A stretch of DNA of 13,787 bases from Pigoraptor vietnamica. Taxonomy: Eukaryota; Opisthokonta; Filasterea. Location of the stretch: contig CALSCQ010002297.1 of the NCBI GenBank assembly GCA_943704525.1, positions 1 to 13,787 of the forward strand, read 5' to 3'. Numbering within the stretch: position 1 is the stretch's first letter; each line of letters starts with the position of its first letter. The position numbers and the translations under genes were made by a program. Below the pieces are notes generated by a model. That model saw only the letters and a program-made list of their open reading frames with translations. It did not search any database and had not been told where the DNA came from. Positions 1 through 8,136 of the stretch are shown piece by piece.

Positions 1-160
1 CAGTGTGTGTGTGAGTGTGCCTGTCACGGTATGTCTGTGAGTTGGGCCCCTATGTGCACGTACGTGTGCGTGTGTGGGTGTGCGTGCGTGTGCATTGGGT
101 TCATATTCCTGCACTCTAGCATTGCACTTCCTTGACACCGCACTCGTGTGCGAACGACAG
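1..160 (+). other. 3' part of an intron of the RAP1GDS1-like gene
   Basis: This stretch is GT-rich at its start and becomes more pyrimidine-rich before an acceptor CAG at 158-160. The next exon opens in phase 1, so at least one coding exon lies upstream of the window. I see no convincing exon in this stretch itself. Confidence 0.6.
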
Positions 161-346
161 TGGCCCACCGCGTCCCTTTGGGCGAACATGGCGTCGTTGC
201 AGCACTTGCGCGCGCACTTTCTTCTTCGGACGCAAGCGCAAATGGGGCCTACGCAGTGCAACTCTGTCGCGCGGCTGGAAACGTGCAGATTGAGAGCGGT
301 GGGTGGCCTGTTGTAGTGCACATGTCCGACCATGGAGAGGCGGTGT

Positions 347-389
<43 letters not shown>

Positions 390-1304
390 CGTCTGTGCGT
401 GCTTGCTTGCATTTCGGACTAGATAGCTCTGCCTCTGCCGTGTTCGTGTGACGTGACATGCCGTGTCTCTATACTCAACAAACGGCATTCTTCGCACCAT
501 CGACAGACCATAACAGGAAGCTCTTTTTGGACGCTGGTGGTTGCGACTCGGCTTTCGAGACGCTTAAGCGCGCCGTCAGCATGTGCGTCAGCGAGACTGG
601 TGTGTGTCGAGTTTCCGCGCGCTGCTGGTCTTCATGTTGTGCCCGTGCGTGTATGTGTGTGTGCGTACATATGTGCGTATGCGAACTACGGATGTGTGTG
701 TGTGCCGCGTGCGTGTACGGGGACGCAACCCGCGCGTGTGCATGTTCATCGAATCCCTTATCATGTCATGGTCGCGCACTCGCAGGGGCGATTTTGGACG
801 GCGATTGGGCACTCGTGCGTGTCGCGTGCGGCCTCATTCTGAACTCGTCCTCCCACAACGGTGCGTTCGGCGCTGCTTGAAGGGCCCTCTATTTCTTCCC
901 CTTCTCGCGATATCTGCCCCACGTTCTTATCCCCACATGCCTCTGTAGAGTAACGAACGTTCTGTTATTGATTCAAGCGGAATGCCTGCATTTTGCCCTC
1001 TCCATCAATAGAGATGGTTCAGCGCGCGTATGCCGCCCTCGGCACGCTCCCCCTTCTCGTGCGAGTGGTGGGACAGGTTGAGGACGACGTCTCGCAGCAG
1101 CTGGCCGTGCGCGCCCTCGGATCCCTGTTCGAGTGCGGTGGGTTGTCACATTGTTTGTGGCGGTGTGCTCTTCCCTTCGCATATAATTTTGTATTCACGG
1201 AGAGCGTCGGCGGACACGCTGAATGATTATATCTGGACACAGTGTGCATTTGTGAACGATCGCGAGCGTGCGGACTTGTCGCACCCGCAGCGCCTCACTC
1301 ACAC

Positions 1305-1390
<86 letters not shown>

Positions 1391-4282
1391 GCTCTCCTTC
1401 TATCGCAATCACAGCGGAGGGTCGCACCGCCGCTTCCTCCCTGCCCGCGAATGTGGCCCACACACTTGCCTCGCAGCTCCTCGTCGCTGTGGACGCTGAC
1501 GCAGCGGATTCGATTCTCGAAGCCATCGAGGAAATGGTTGGGGACGGTGGGTGAAGGGACATAGGAACAGGCGTGCGTCAGGCTCCGGGCTGCATGCGTA
1601 CTTGTGCATATGTGTGCGATACCTGGCCGAACCTCGCTGAGACATCGCGGCAAATCGAGTGCATTGACGAAGAGGCGCATTTGCTTCTTGTGTTGAGCCC
1701 AATTCCGTATTCTCCGGCTCGGAATAACCTGTTCATACGCATATATCCTAACCCTAGCCGTAGCCCTAACCCTCACCTTGCCCCGTGCAACGGCATTTTG
1801 GTCTAACAATTGTGGTATCTCCTTTCGCCCTCTCTTCAACCGAACAGACGCATGCAAACGCCTCTTCATTCGCGACGACGCCGTAGCGTTCCTCATGGAG
1901 TTTGTGTCACGTGACAAGCCGCCCCTGTCAATCGACGAGGAAGAGGAGGACCGTGAAGAGACGGCGGCGGCATTTGCGGCCATGCGGCGGAGAGTGGCCG
2001 TGGTCGTCGGCGCCATTGCGTCGGAAGGCGGGTTTCCTGCGGCGTTGGGAACAGCGCGATGGACGTATCATAGAACGTCCGCGCTGTGTGCTGTCGTGTC
2101 GTATTCCGTATTCTAGGTTGATGATCATTTCGTGCATCCTTAGCCGTGTCTTCATAACGCGGCGACTTTTCACTTATTCGTACGCTGGCGCAGACGAGTG
2201 CATGCAGGCGCTCCTTGAAGGCGGCACAGCCGTCGCAGAGGCCGTGCGATGGCTTTCGGATGCTGACGACAAAGTGCGCGCGGCCGCCGCAATGACCCTA
2301 GGGAATTTCGCCCGCAGCGGTGTGTTCTGCGCGGCGCTTGAGTGCGGAGCTATGATTGTGTGATGTGGCACAGATTTGATTCGCACACCCATGATGATCT
2401 CTACGAGAGTATTTCACTCATGCGCTCGTGGTGTGTTTGTGTCTGTGTGCATGTGTGTGTGTGTGTGCGTGCGTTACCGCAGACGCGAACGTGGCGCGTC
2501 TCATGACCACCGATGGCATTTTGGATGGTCTCCTGCGCTGCGCCGAGTCGAGTGAAGCGGTAGAACAACACTCTGCGCTCGGGGCCATCAAGAACATGTG
2601 TGTGCCCGGTGAGTTGCCATAATTCCATGCGCGCGGACGTGTAAGCATATTATCGGCATGTGTGTGGCAGACACGCGTGTGTACGAGTGGGTTGTTCCTC
2701 ACGCCAACTGGCGCTTAGGTATGCCGTTCTGTGTATGTATCGGCTGTCAATTGTCTACACGCGCAACGTCGAGAGAGGGAGAGAGAGAGTGTGTGTGTGT
2801 CCCCACGCGTCTCTTCGGCGGCCTGTCAGTCGGCTACTGCTTCACTGCGATGGTGTGTGGGTGTCTTTGTTCTGCTTCTCTCTCTTATTTCTTACTCATC
2901 CATACTTTCAATTGACGTGCACAGTGGGCAACCGCGAGGTTCTTGTGCAACAGCACGCCTTTCTCCCGAAGCTGCGCGGTCACTTGACGTCGTCGCACCC
3001 TCCGATCCGATTCCTCGCCATTTCAACGGCGCGGCTGCTCTGCTCTGCCTCGGGTGCGTGTGCGCGTGGCATCTGCAGTTCCGGATTGAGAGTGTATGGC
3101 GTGTGTTGGGGGTGCGCACTTTGATCTGTTGAAGACGGCGTCTTCGTAAGCGGGCTTAAACTTGTGATGCCAATTGCGACTGCATGAGTGCCGGTTGGGG
3201 AGTCCGTGAACGAAATTGCTCACCACAAAGGGCCCTGCGTTGCCGCAGAAGGCAATGTGCGGGCGCTGCTTGCCCTGAGCGACGCAAACGGAAGTTTCGT
3301 GTCGGAAATTGCCGAATGTGGCCGTGCTTCGGACGATGCCGGCATTAAGCTTGAGGCGGGGCGTGCGATGGCGGCAGTCATCCGTGTGGCAAAAGACAAA
3401 GGTGAGTGTCCTGCGAATTAGTGGTGGAATCATGTGCGAGGCTGAGGGGTTTATGCGACGGCTGGCTGTATTCACGTTCCAGTGAGTGCGTGCGGCATTT
3501 ATGTTGTTGGCGCGTGCTTCTCTATTTGTCCACTTTTGCCTTTGTCCCGTTCGGGAGAATGACGTCATGTCACTTCGCAGCGGCGATGGACGCGCTTGTG
3601 CGTGCGCCGCCTTCCTTCGCCCTCCTGGCTGGCCTGGTCACGTGCGACCACGCGTCCCTCCACAACGAGGGCATCGTCGCGCTCGTGATGGCGCACACCA
3701 TGGACGCCGGTGAGTGAGCATGCCGTTCATCAGTCGTCATTCGCGTTCTGCCTCTGTGTGTGTGTGTGAGGGTGTGTTTCGACACACGATGTGTATTGGC
3801 GAGATAGGCTGCAATTTTTAGTTGTTGGGCAGAGTGGCTCATTTGTGTGTGTGCCTACGCGCGTCACATGAGCAGCTGCGGTGGAGGACGGCCTGCGCTC
3901 TGTTTTCGGCCCTCTTCTTCGCGCGCTTGTCAAAATCGTGTCTCGTGCACCCGCGCCTGAAATAGCCTCGAACGCCGCCGTCCTCTTGGACAAGCTCGTC
4001 GGTGGGTGGCCACTTGCGTTTGGCGAATGTTCAAATTATGCTCGGGTTGATTGGCTTGTGTTTGTGCGAATTGTGTTTTTGTTTGTGCGGTGTTCGATTT
4101 GTTCCCATGCATTAACACGCCCTCTCCGAAAACGATGCACAGCACGCGCCCGCCCCCACGTGTCGGACGACGACCTGACCGCCCTTCGTGCCGAGTGCGA
4201 CGGCGCGCTCTCAGATAGCGCTACGAAAATCCCCGACGCGGCGCGTGAAAAGCTGACAGCCGCCGCTCAGGCGCTTGCGTGA
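161..4282 (+). CDS. RAP1GDS1: RAP1GDS1/SmgGDS-like armadillo-repeat protein (5' partial, 13 exons)
   Basis: Exons: 161-298, 507-599, 786-860, 1012-1137, 1415-1546, 1848-2027, 2194-2319, 2483-2608, 2925-3053, 3249-3401, 3581-3709, 3876-4001 and 4143-4282 (stop TGA 4280-4282). Spliced, they give about 556 codons; roughly the first 80-90 residues of the family are missing upstream. Most exons are 126-138 nt, one armadillo repeat each. Recognisable segments, in the order found in animal SmgGDS, are LFLDAGG, ALVRVACGLILN, LGNFARSDANVARLM, QHSALGAIKNMCVP, an acidic linker (DEEEEDREE) and HNEGIVALVMA. Known for the family: an armadillo solenoid that binds small GTPases with polybasic tails (Rap1, RhoA, Rac), acting as exchange factor and as chaperone for their prenylation, in cytosol and nucleus. 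The order of conserved segments makes this more specific than a generic armadillo call. One donor is GC (after 2027). The acceptor at 3248 was preferred over an in-frame alternative at 3188 because it fits the family spacing. Confidence 0.86.
343..382 (+). repeat. (GT)n microsatellite in intron
   Basis: A run of GT dinucleotides with one interruption, 45 nt downstream of the 5' splice site after 298. It sits in the 208-nt intron before the exon at 507. Confidence 0.9.
1308..1390 (+). repeat. Compound (CT)n-(CA)n microsatellite in intron
   Basis: About 33 CT units (1308-1374) run straight into about 8 CA units (1375-1390), ending some 24 nt before the acceptor AG at 1413-1414. On the sense strand it is a very long pyrimidine-rich tract just upstream of a 3' splice site. 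Read on the reverse strand it makes a spurious Arg-Glu repeat ORF. Confidence 0.95.
1747..1773 (+). repeat. Short interstitial telomere-like repeat
   Basis: CCTAACCCTA and CCCTAACCCT flank a slightly degenerate centre, equal to about four units of the TTAGGG-type repeat. It lies inside the 301-nt intron 1547-1847 of the RAP1GDS1-like gene. Confidence 0.6.
2028..2193 (+). other. Probable GC-AG intron
   Basis: The exon 1848-2027 encodes a repeat ending GAIASE, and the next exon must be joined in phase 1. The only well-placed donor is GAAG|GCGGGT, identical to the GTGGGT donors of this gene except for T to C at +2. The acceptor GCGCAG at 2188-2193 is normal. No GT in the following 80 nt gives phase 1 and keeps the repeat spacing. 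Confidence 0.7.
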
Positions 4283-4295
4283 CCCAGTGACAGCC

Positions 4296-4377
4296 GGTGG
4301 TCCAATACACATCAGCCCAACTTCACTATTATAATACCGATCCAATGGTTGGTGGTCCAATACACATCCGCCCAACT
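4296..4377. repeat. 27-bp direct repeat, two copies 55 bp apart
   Basis: Copies at 4296-4322 and 4351-4377 share GGTGGTCCAATACACATC followed by A or C and then GCCCAACT, a single mismatch by eye. The DNA between them is AT-rich (TATTATAATA) and not obviously repeated. Confidence 0.85.
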
Positions 4378-4400
4378 GTCGCTATACCGTCGGGCAGATC

Positions 4401-4406
4401 ATTAAA
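4401..4406 (+). terminator. Possible polyadenylation signal ATTAAA
   Basis: ATTAAA is the commonest variant of AATAAA and lies 119 nt downstream of the RAP1GDS1-like stop codon. It is a short motif, supported only by position. Confidence 0.35.
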
Positions 4407-4531
4407 CGCCATGACGAGAGTGACTCCAAGTGGCTGGTCGATGAGAGGCGGCTATTATCTGCCTTTCTGTCGGCAGCAAAGAAAAGGTGACAACACGTGC
4501 CGTTCACACAATTGCAACCACACTTCCCACT

Positions 4532-7218
4532 TTACTTGGCGGCGTTCGCGTCCCCAACACCGCGCCCACGCGCCACGAGCAAGCAGTTGTGCAGGCGGTA
4601 AAAGCGGTCGACGTCCATTGGCTCAGCGTACTCCTTAGCCGCACGGAAGGGGTTCAGCGCCGGAGGCACCACAATATCAAAGCCCGCGCTCTCGAGGGTC
4701 CGTGCGTCCATTTCCGCCTCGTCGACGTTGTAGCACGTGAATATGCACGGCGTCCCCATGGACGAGAGGAGAGTCAGCGTGGGCTGCCAGCTGTCCACCT
4801 CAGCCTCGTGCAGCCCGGAATTGGATGGGTTCACGGCGTCCGGCTGCGCGCGCGCGCCACCTCCCTGCTCCGTCAAGACCGGCAACGCTTTGTGGTACGT
4901 CCGTCGTTCATGTATCCCGGAATTGAATGCGATCACGGCGTCCGGCTGCGCGCGCGCGCCCCCGCCCTGCTGCCTGAGGAGCGGCAACGCTTCGTGGTAC
5001 GTCCCTCCGCAGACGGTCGTGCCGCGCGTTCGCTTCGCGGCGGTGCATTCGGGGCAGCACGCGAGCGCGGCCTCCTGGCCCGACGAGTCCGCGTCGCGCA
5101 CGTCCGGACCGATGAGGACGAGGTGGAACTCTTGGAGGGACGGGAGGATGTGGAGGATCTCCTCGTAGGCCATTCCCGCCTGGACCTCGTTCAAGTCGGC
5201 GCCGATCACGTGCACGACAAGCGACCTCATGCGGCTGAGCACATCCGCACCGATGGCCGACGCGAGAGCGTGCACGAAGGACACGGGCTGAGCCAATGCG
5301 TCGACGACGTGGATGAGGCAGCCGGGCTGGAAATCCGGCACCTCGCGCCGCCTCTGCACGCGGGTCGGGGTCAGTGACTGTGAGTGCCATGACTGAAGAG
5401 GCACTGTGATATTAGCACGGGCTTCAACTCACGACCTAAGACGCCACCAAAAAGGAAATACGCCACAAGCAACCCCTACGCACGCACACACCCACTCATT
5501 CGCTGAGACACTTTCACACGCACAGACATGACATGCACCGGGACTTACAATCAAAAACAATCACACACAATCATACTCACACAATCACACGCAAATCACC
5601 ACACAGTCACACACAATCGCTCACACTCACACACACTCACACACACAATCGCTCACACTCACACACACTCACACACAATCGCTCACACTCACACGCAATC
5701 ACGCACAATCGCTCACCAAATACTCGGGCCAGTTTGGGCTGGGTTTGAACACGCCCTTCTCAATCAGCGTCGAGACGAACTTGGGTATTCCCCCGTTCCC
5801 GTCCTTGCGGTACGCGTACAGGAAGTCCTCAGCGAGCACGAGTGTCTGACCACGCTGGCACGCCGACATGCGCATATTTGGGTTCAGTGGGCACGGCGCG
5901 TCCGCGGCGTCCGACGGCCCCACGTGCTGCGCTTTGGCCGCTTCCCAGTGCTCGGGGGAACAGCAGTAGGAGATGCAGTTGTCCGGACACGGGATGAGGC
6001 GGTCGCCCTCCTTGCCATTCGCGCGGCGCGTGGCGAGGCACACCTGCGCATTGGGAGTCGGTTCAGAGGGCGAAGAATGGCACGGGTGTGCGTGTGAGAC
6101 TATGAGTGAATGGGAGGGGTGGCATTTGTAAGGGTGGGAGAGTGTGTGAGAGCGCGTGCGTGTGTGGGTGCGTGCGCGCCCATACCGGCGTTCGCACGCA
6201 CCGTCTCCATGCATAACACACTCAACTCCCACTGGGACATGACAAGACGCCCACACCCTCGCCGACCCACTCACCACGCACTTGGCGATCCCCGTGACTG
6301 TCTTTGACTCGTAGCCCGTCAGCTCGCGGCCAAGCAGCATGCGAAGGTACGTCAGCCGCACTTTGCACCAGGTCTTGAACCGCGCGATCTCCGCATCGGA
6401 CGCACGCGAGGGGAGCGGCGCACCCTCGGCAAAGACGGTCGGCTTCCACGCCGGCACGACGTCCTCGCGCTCCGCCTGAAGCCACGAGGCTGTCGCGCGG
6501 CAAATCTCCTGCGTGCGTTTGCGGGTGAGTGAGTGGTGAGTGAGTGAGTGTGCATGTGTGTGTGCGCGCGGGGTGGGTGGGTGTGAAGGAAGGGAGGGGG
6601 GAGGGAAAGAATACGGTAGCAATTAAACAGAGACCAAATGAGCGAGTGAGAGAGGGAACCAAAGGCAGCCATCGCACCTTATGCCCTTTGAAGTCCTGCG
6701 ACTGGCACTCGCGGTCACAGTACCTGTGCGAAGAGAGATGCGTTCAAAACGGCGCAGAGCACACGTGCTCAAAAAGACGGAGAGCGTCAGAGCGCACAGA
6801 CACTTACACCACACACACACGCACACGCACACTCGTACATCTGTACACGCACTCACACGGCATACCTTATTCGCAAAACATACAAACACAAAATTCCCCT
6901 AACACATGATGGGACAATGCATCTTTTATGTGAGGTGATCCTACTTCTCCCTTGGCTGTCTCTCTCTCTCCACAATCGCCCCCTTCACGCACAAAGGCCC
7001 TGTCTCTCTCCACAAGCCCCTTCCACACTATCGACACCTTCACGCACACTACCGACCCTTCACGCACGCGAGCACGCACGAGAGACAACGCACCACATTC
7101 GATGGCACCTTCCGCAACGCATGGTCGCGTTCGGTTCGTTGCAAGTGGCGCACGCGTACCCCGCATACGCGCGCGCCGACGGCATGAGCCGCATCGAGTC
7201 GACCCACGGCAGCGGCAT
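4532..7218 (-). CDS. MYND zinc-finger protein with MSS51-type C-terminal domain (5 exons, about 517 aa)
   Basis: Exons on the minus strand: 7218-7094, 6723-6678, 6508-6275, 6043-5717 and 5353-4532 (stop TAA 4534-4532). The first intron splits a Trp codon; the others are phase 0. Residues 23-60 form a MYND finger: C23-x2-C26, C35-x2-C38, WYC44-x3-C48, H56-x3-C60. A second Cys/His cluster lies at about 134-175 (CVVC, PCPDNC, YCCSPEHW, H175). The last exon carries the MSS51 C-terminal pattern: LVVHVIGAD, LPSLQEFHLVLIGPD, PDAVIAFNSG, SWQPTL, CIFTCYN. Family knowledge: yeast Mss51 activates mitochondrial COX1 translation and the vertebrate protein is a MYND factor linked to mitochondria and metabolism, but many relatives are uncharacterised, so the role here is open. 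The start at 7218 has A at -3, but the frame stays open to 7311 and Met9 or Met12 are also possible. A 34-residue unit is duplicated in the last exon. Confidence 0.83.
4814..5017 (-). repeat. 102-bp tandem duplication inside the MSS51-type domain
   Basis: The units 4814-4915 and 4916-5017 are alike over about 89 of 102 positions, with roughly 11 differences there by eye. In protein they are residues 357-390 and 391-424, both containing QGGGARAQPDAV. The first copy keeps the family motif IAFNSG; the second reads NPSNSG and then leads into the normal SWQPTL. The reading frame is preserved because 102 is divisible by 3. Confidence 0.9.
5558..5716 (-). repeat. CA-rich minisatellite built on a 5' splice-site sequence
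   Basis: Four copies of AATCGCTCAC start at 5615, 5647, 5677 and 5707, spaced 32, 30 and 30 bp, embedded in (CA)n. On the gene's own strand each copy reads GTGAGCGATT, and the copy at 5716-5707 is the actual donor of the intron after the exon 6043-5717. Confidence 0.88.
6525..6550. repeat. (GTGA)n short tandem repeat in intron
   Basis: Repeated GTGA units with one interruption lie in the 169-nt intron 6677-6509 of the MYND/MSS51-like gene, just upstream of its acceptor. On the sense strand the tract is TCAC-rich and so pyrimidine-rich. Confidence 0.8.
6809..6858. repeat. (CA)n-rich microsatellite in first intron of the MYND gene
   Basis: Imperfect CA/CG/CT dinucleotides within the 370-nt intron 7093-6724. 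The rest of that intron (6867-7080) is CT/CA-rich simple sequence with no coding signal that I can see. Confidence 0.75.
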
Positions 7219-7558
7219 TCTCAGACAGCGCACACCACAGTGCACTTTCACGCCCTCACCAACAAACAAAACAAACAAAACAACCACGCGCGCGTCTGAG
7301 TGTCCTCTCACGCCTTCACAACACTATCGATTTCAGAAATGTTGGCTTGTGTCTCACGTGGCAGAGGTAACACTGGTCACGTGCACGTTTTCGCGCCATT
7401 TTCCGCGAAGGTCGCTCCCGGCGAACAGCACACCCACGTGCTTCCCTCTCGTTCTGTTCTGACTCTGAGCATGCTTCTGCTCACGCGAAGGCTGTGTGTG
7501 AGAGGGAGAAAGCCCCAGCGACGAAGGCAGAGGTGAAAGGGTGTACATCTTATAGGCG

Positions 7559-7663
7559 GCTAACTCTCACCATATCATGTAACGAGGGTTTGTATGGAAA
7601 AATGTATGGAGCCAACCCTCACCACTGAGTGAGTAGACAGTTTGTATGGAAAAATGTATGGAG
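7559..7663. repeat. Two tandem 52-bp units with paired TGTATGGA motifs
   Basis: A 24-bp core (GTTTGTATGG then AAAAATGTATGGAG) is identical at 7588-7611 and 7640-7663. The upstream arms AACTCTCACCA (7562) and AACCCTCACCA (7614) are also 52 bp apart. Each core contains TGTATGGA twice, giving four copies in 76 bp. Confidence 0.88.
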
Positions 7664-7853
7664 CGTGTGACACGCGTCATCCGCCCGAGATAGACAATTG
7701 AGATAGGTCTGCGATTTTCTGCCAGATTTCGACAGAGTTTCAATTAATGAGCCCCGGCTAAGCCCGAATTGTCCGCTGTGGTCAGCCCATACTCACACAC
7801 GCTCTCTCTCCTTTTTGTGCATCTTAGATTTGAAACGCACACACAGCCCTTCG

Positions 7854-7876
7854 CACACACACACACACACACACAC
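7854..7876. repeat. (CA)n microsatellite
   Basis: About 11 uninterrupted CA units followed by CG/CA-rich sequence, in the region upstream of the USP start codon. Confidence 0.9.
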
Positions 7877-8136
7877 GCGCCAACACGCACGTACGTGTGC
7901 GCGTAGTACTGCCTCTGTGTTGGAAGTTGTTGGGGCAAACGCGGCTCTGCCTTTAGCCTTCCGCAGCGGGTGCGCACGTGTAGAGGGGACTGATCCGCCT
8001 CCATCGATCATTACGTCTCGCTTGAAACTTCACCAAGAGTTCGTTCTATCGCCTCCCTCTCCGTCCAACACCTGTCGTGCTCATGCAGTCGCTTGTCGAG
8101 TGAGGCGTTGGGCCGCGGCGCTTCCCGGGAGAGGGA

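Larger units (their letters stand above)
4283..4531. other. Convergent intergenic region (shared 3' flanks)
   Basis: A gap of 249 nt separates the stop of the RAP1GDS1-like gene from the stop of the oppositely oriented MYND/MSS51-like gene, so their 3' UTRs must be short or overlap. It holds a 27-bp direct repeat and one ATTAAA. I see no further coding sequence. Confidence 0.75.
7219..8136. promoter_or_regulatory. Divergent promoter region between the MYND/MSS51-like and USP genes
   Basis: These 918 nt separate two divergently transcribed start codons and should contain both promoters and 5' UTRs. They hold three CACGTG hexamers (7355-7360, 7378-7383, 7435-7440), a 52-bp tandem repeat (about 7559-7663) and a (CA)n run (7854-7876). 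No clear TATA box was found. Non-coding first exons cannot be excluded, and the T/G-rich stretch on the minus strand near 7260-7300 could be the end of a 5' UTR intron. Confidence 0.6.

Noticed and set aside
1747-1773. Chromosome end or telomere
   Set aside because: Only about four degenerate units lie inside an intron, with genes continuing on both sides.
1195-2016. Long minus-strand ORF of 273 codons with an Arg-Glu repeat
   Set aside because: The repeat is the reverse reading of the (CT)n microsatellite, and the ORF runs across exons and introns of the well-supported + strand gene without recognisable domains.
4487-5377. Plus-strand ORF of 296 codons
   Set aside because: It is antisense to the last exon of the MYND/MSS51-like gene, whose protein has clear family motifs; the plus reading is rich in Arg, His and Val with no recognisable fold.
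5558-5716. CRISPR-like array
   Set aside because: Spacing is regular, but the spacers are CA-rich repeats themselves rather than unique sequences, and the context is a eukaryotic intron.
7559-7663. Insertion sequence or transposon terminal repeats
   Set aside because: The repeats are direct, not inverted; there is no transposase ORF between or near them and no target-site duplication that I can see.
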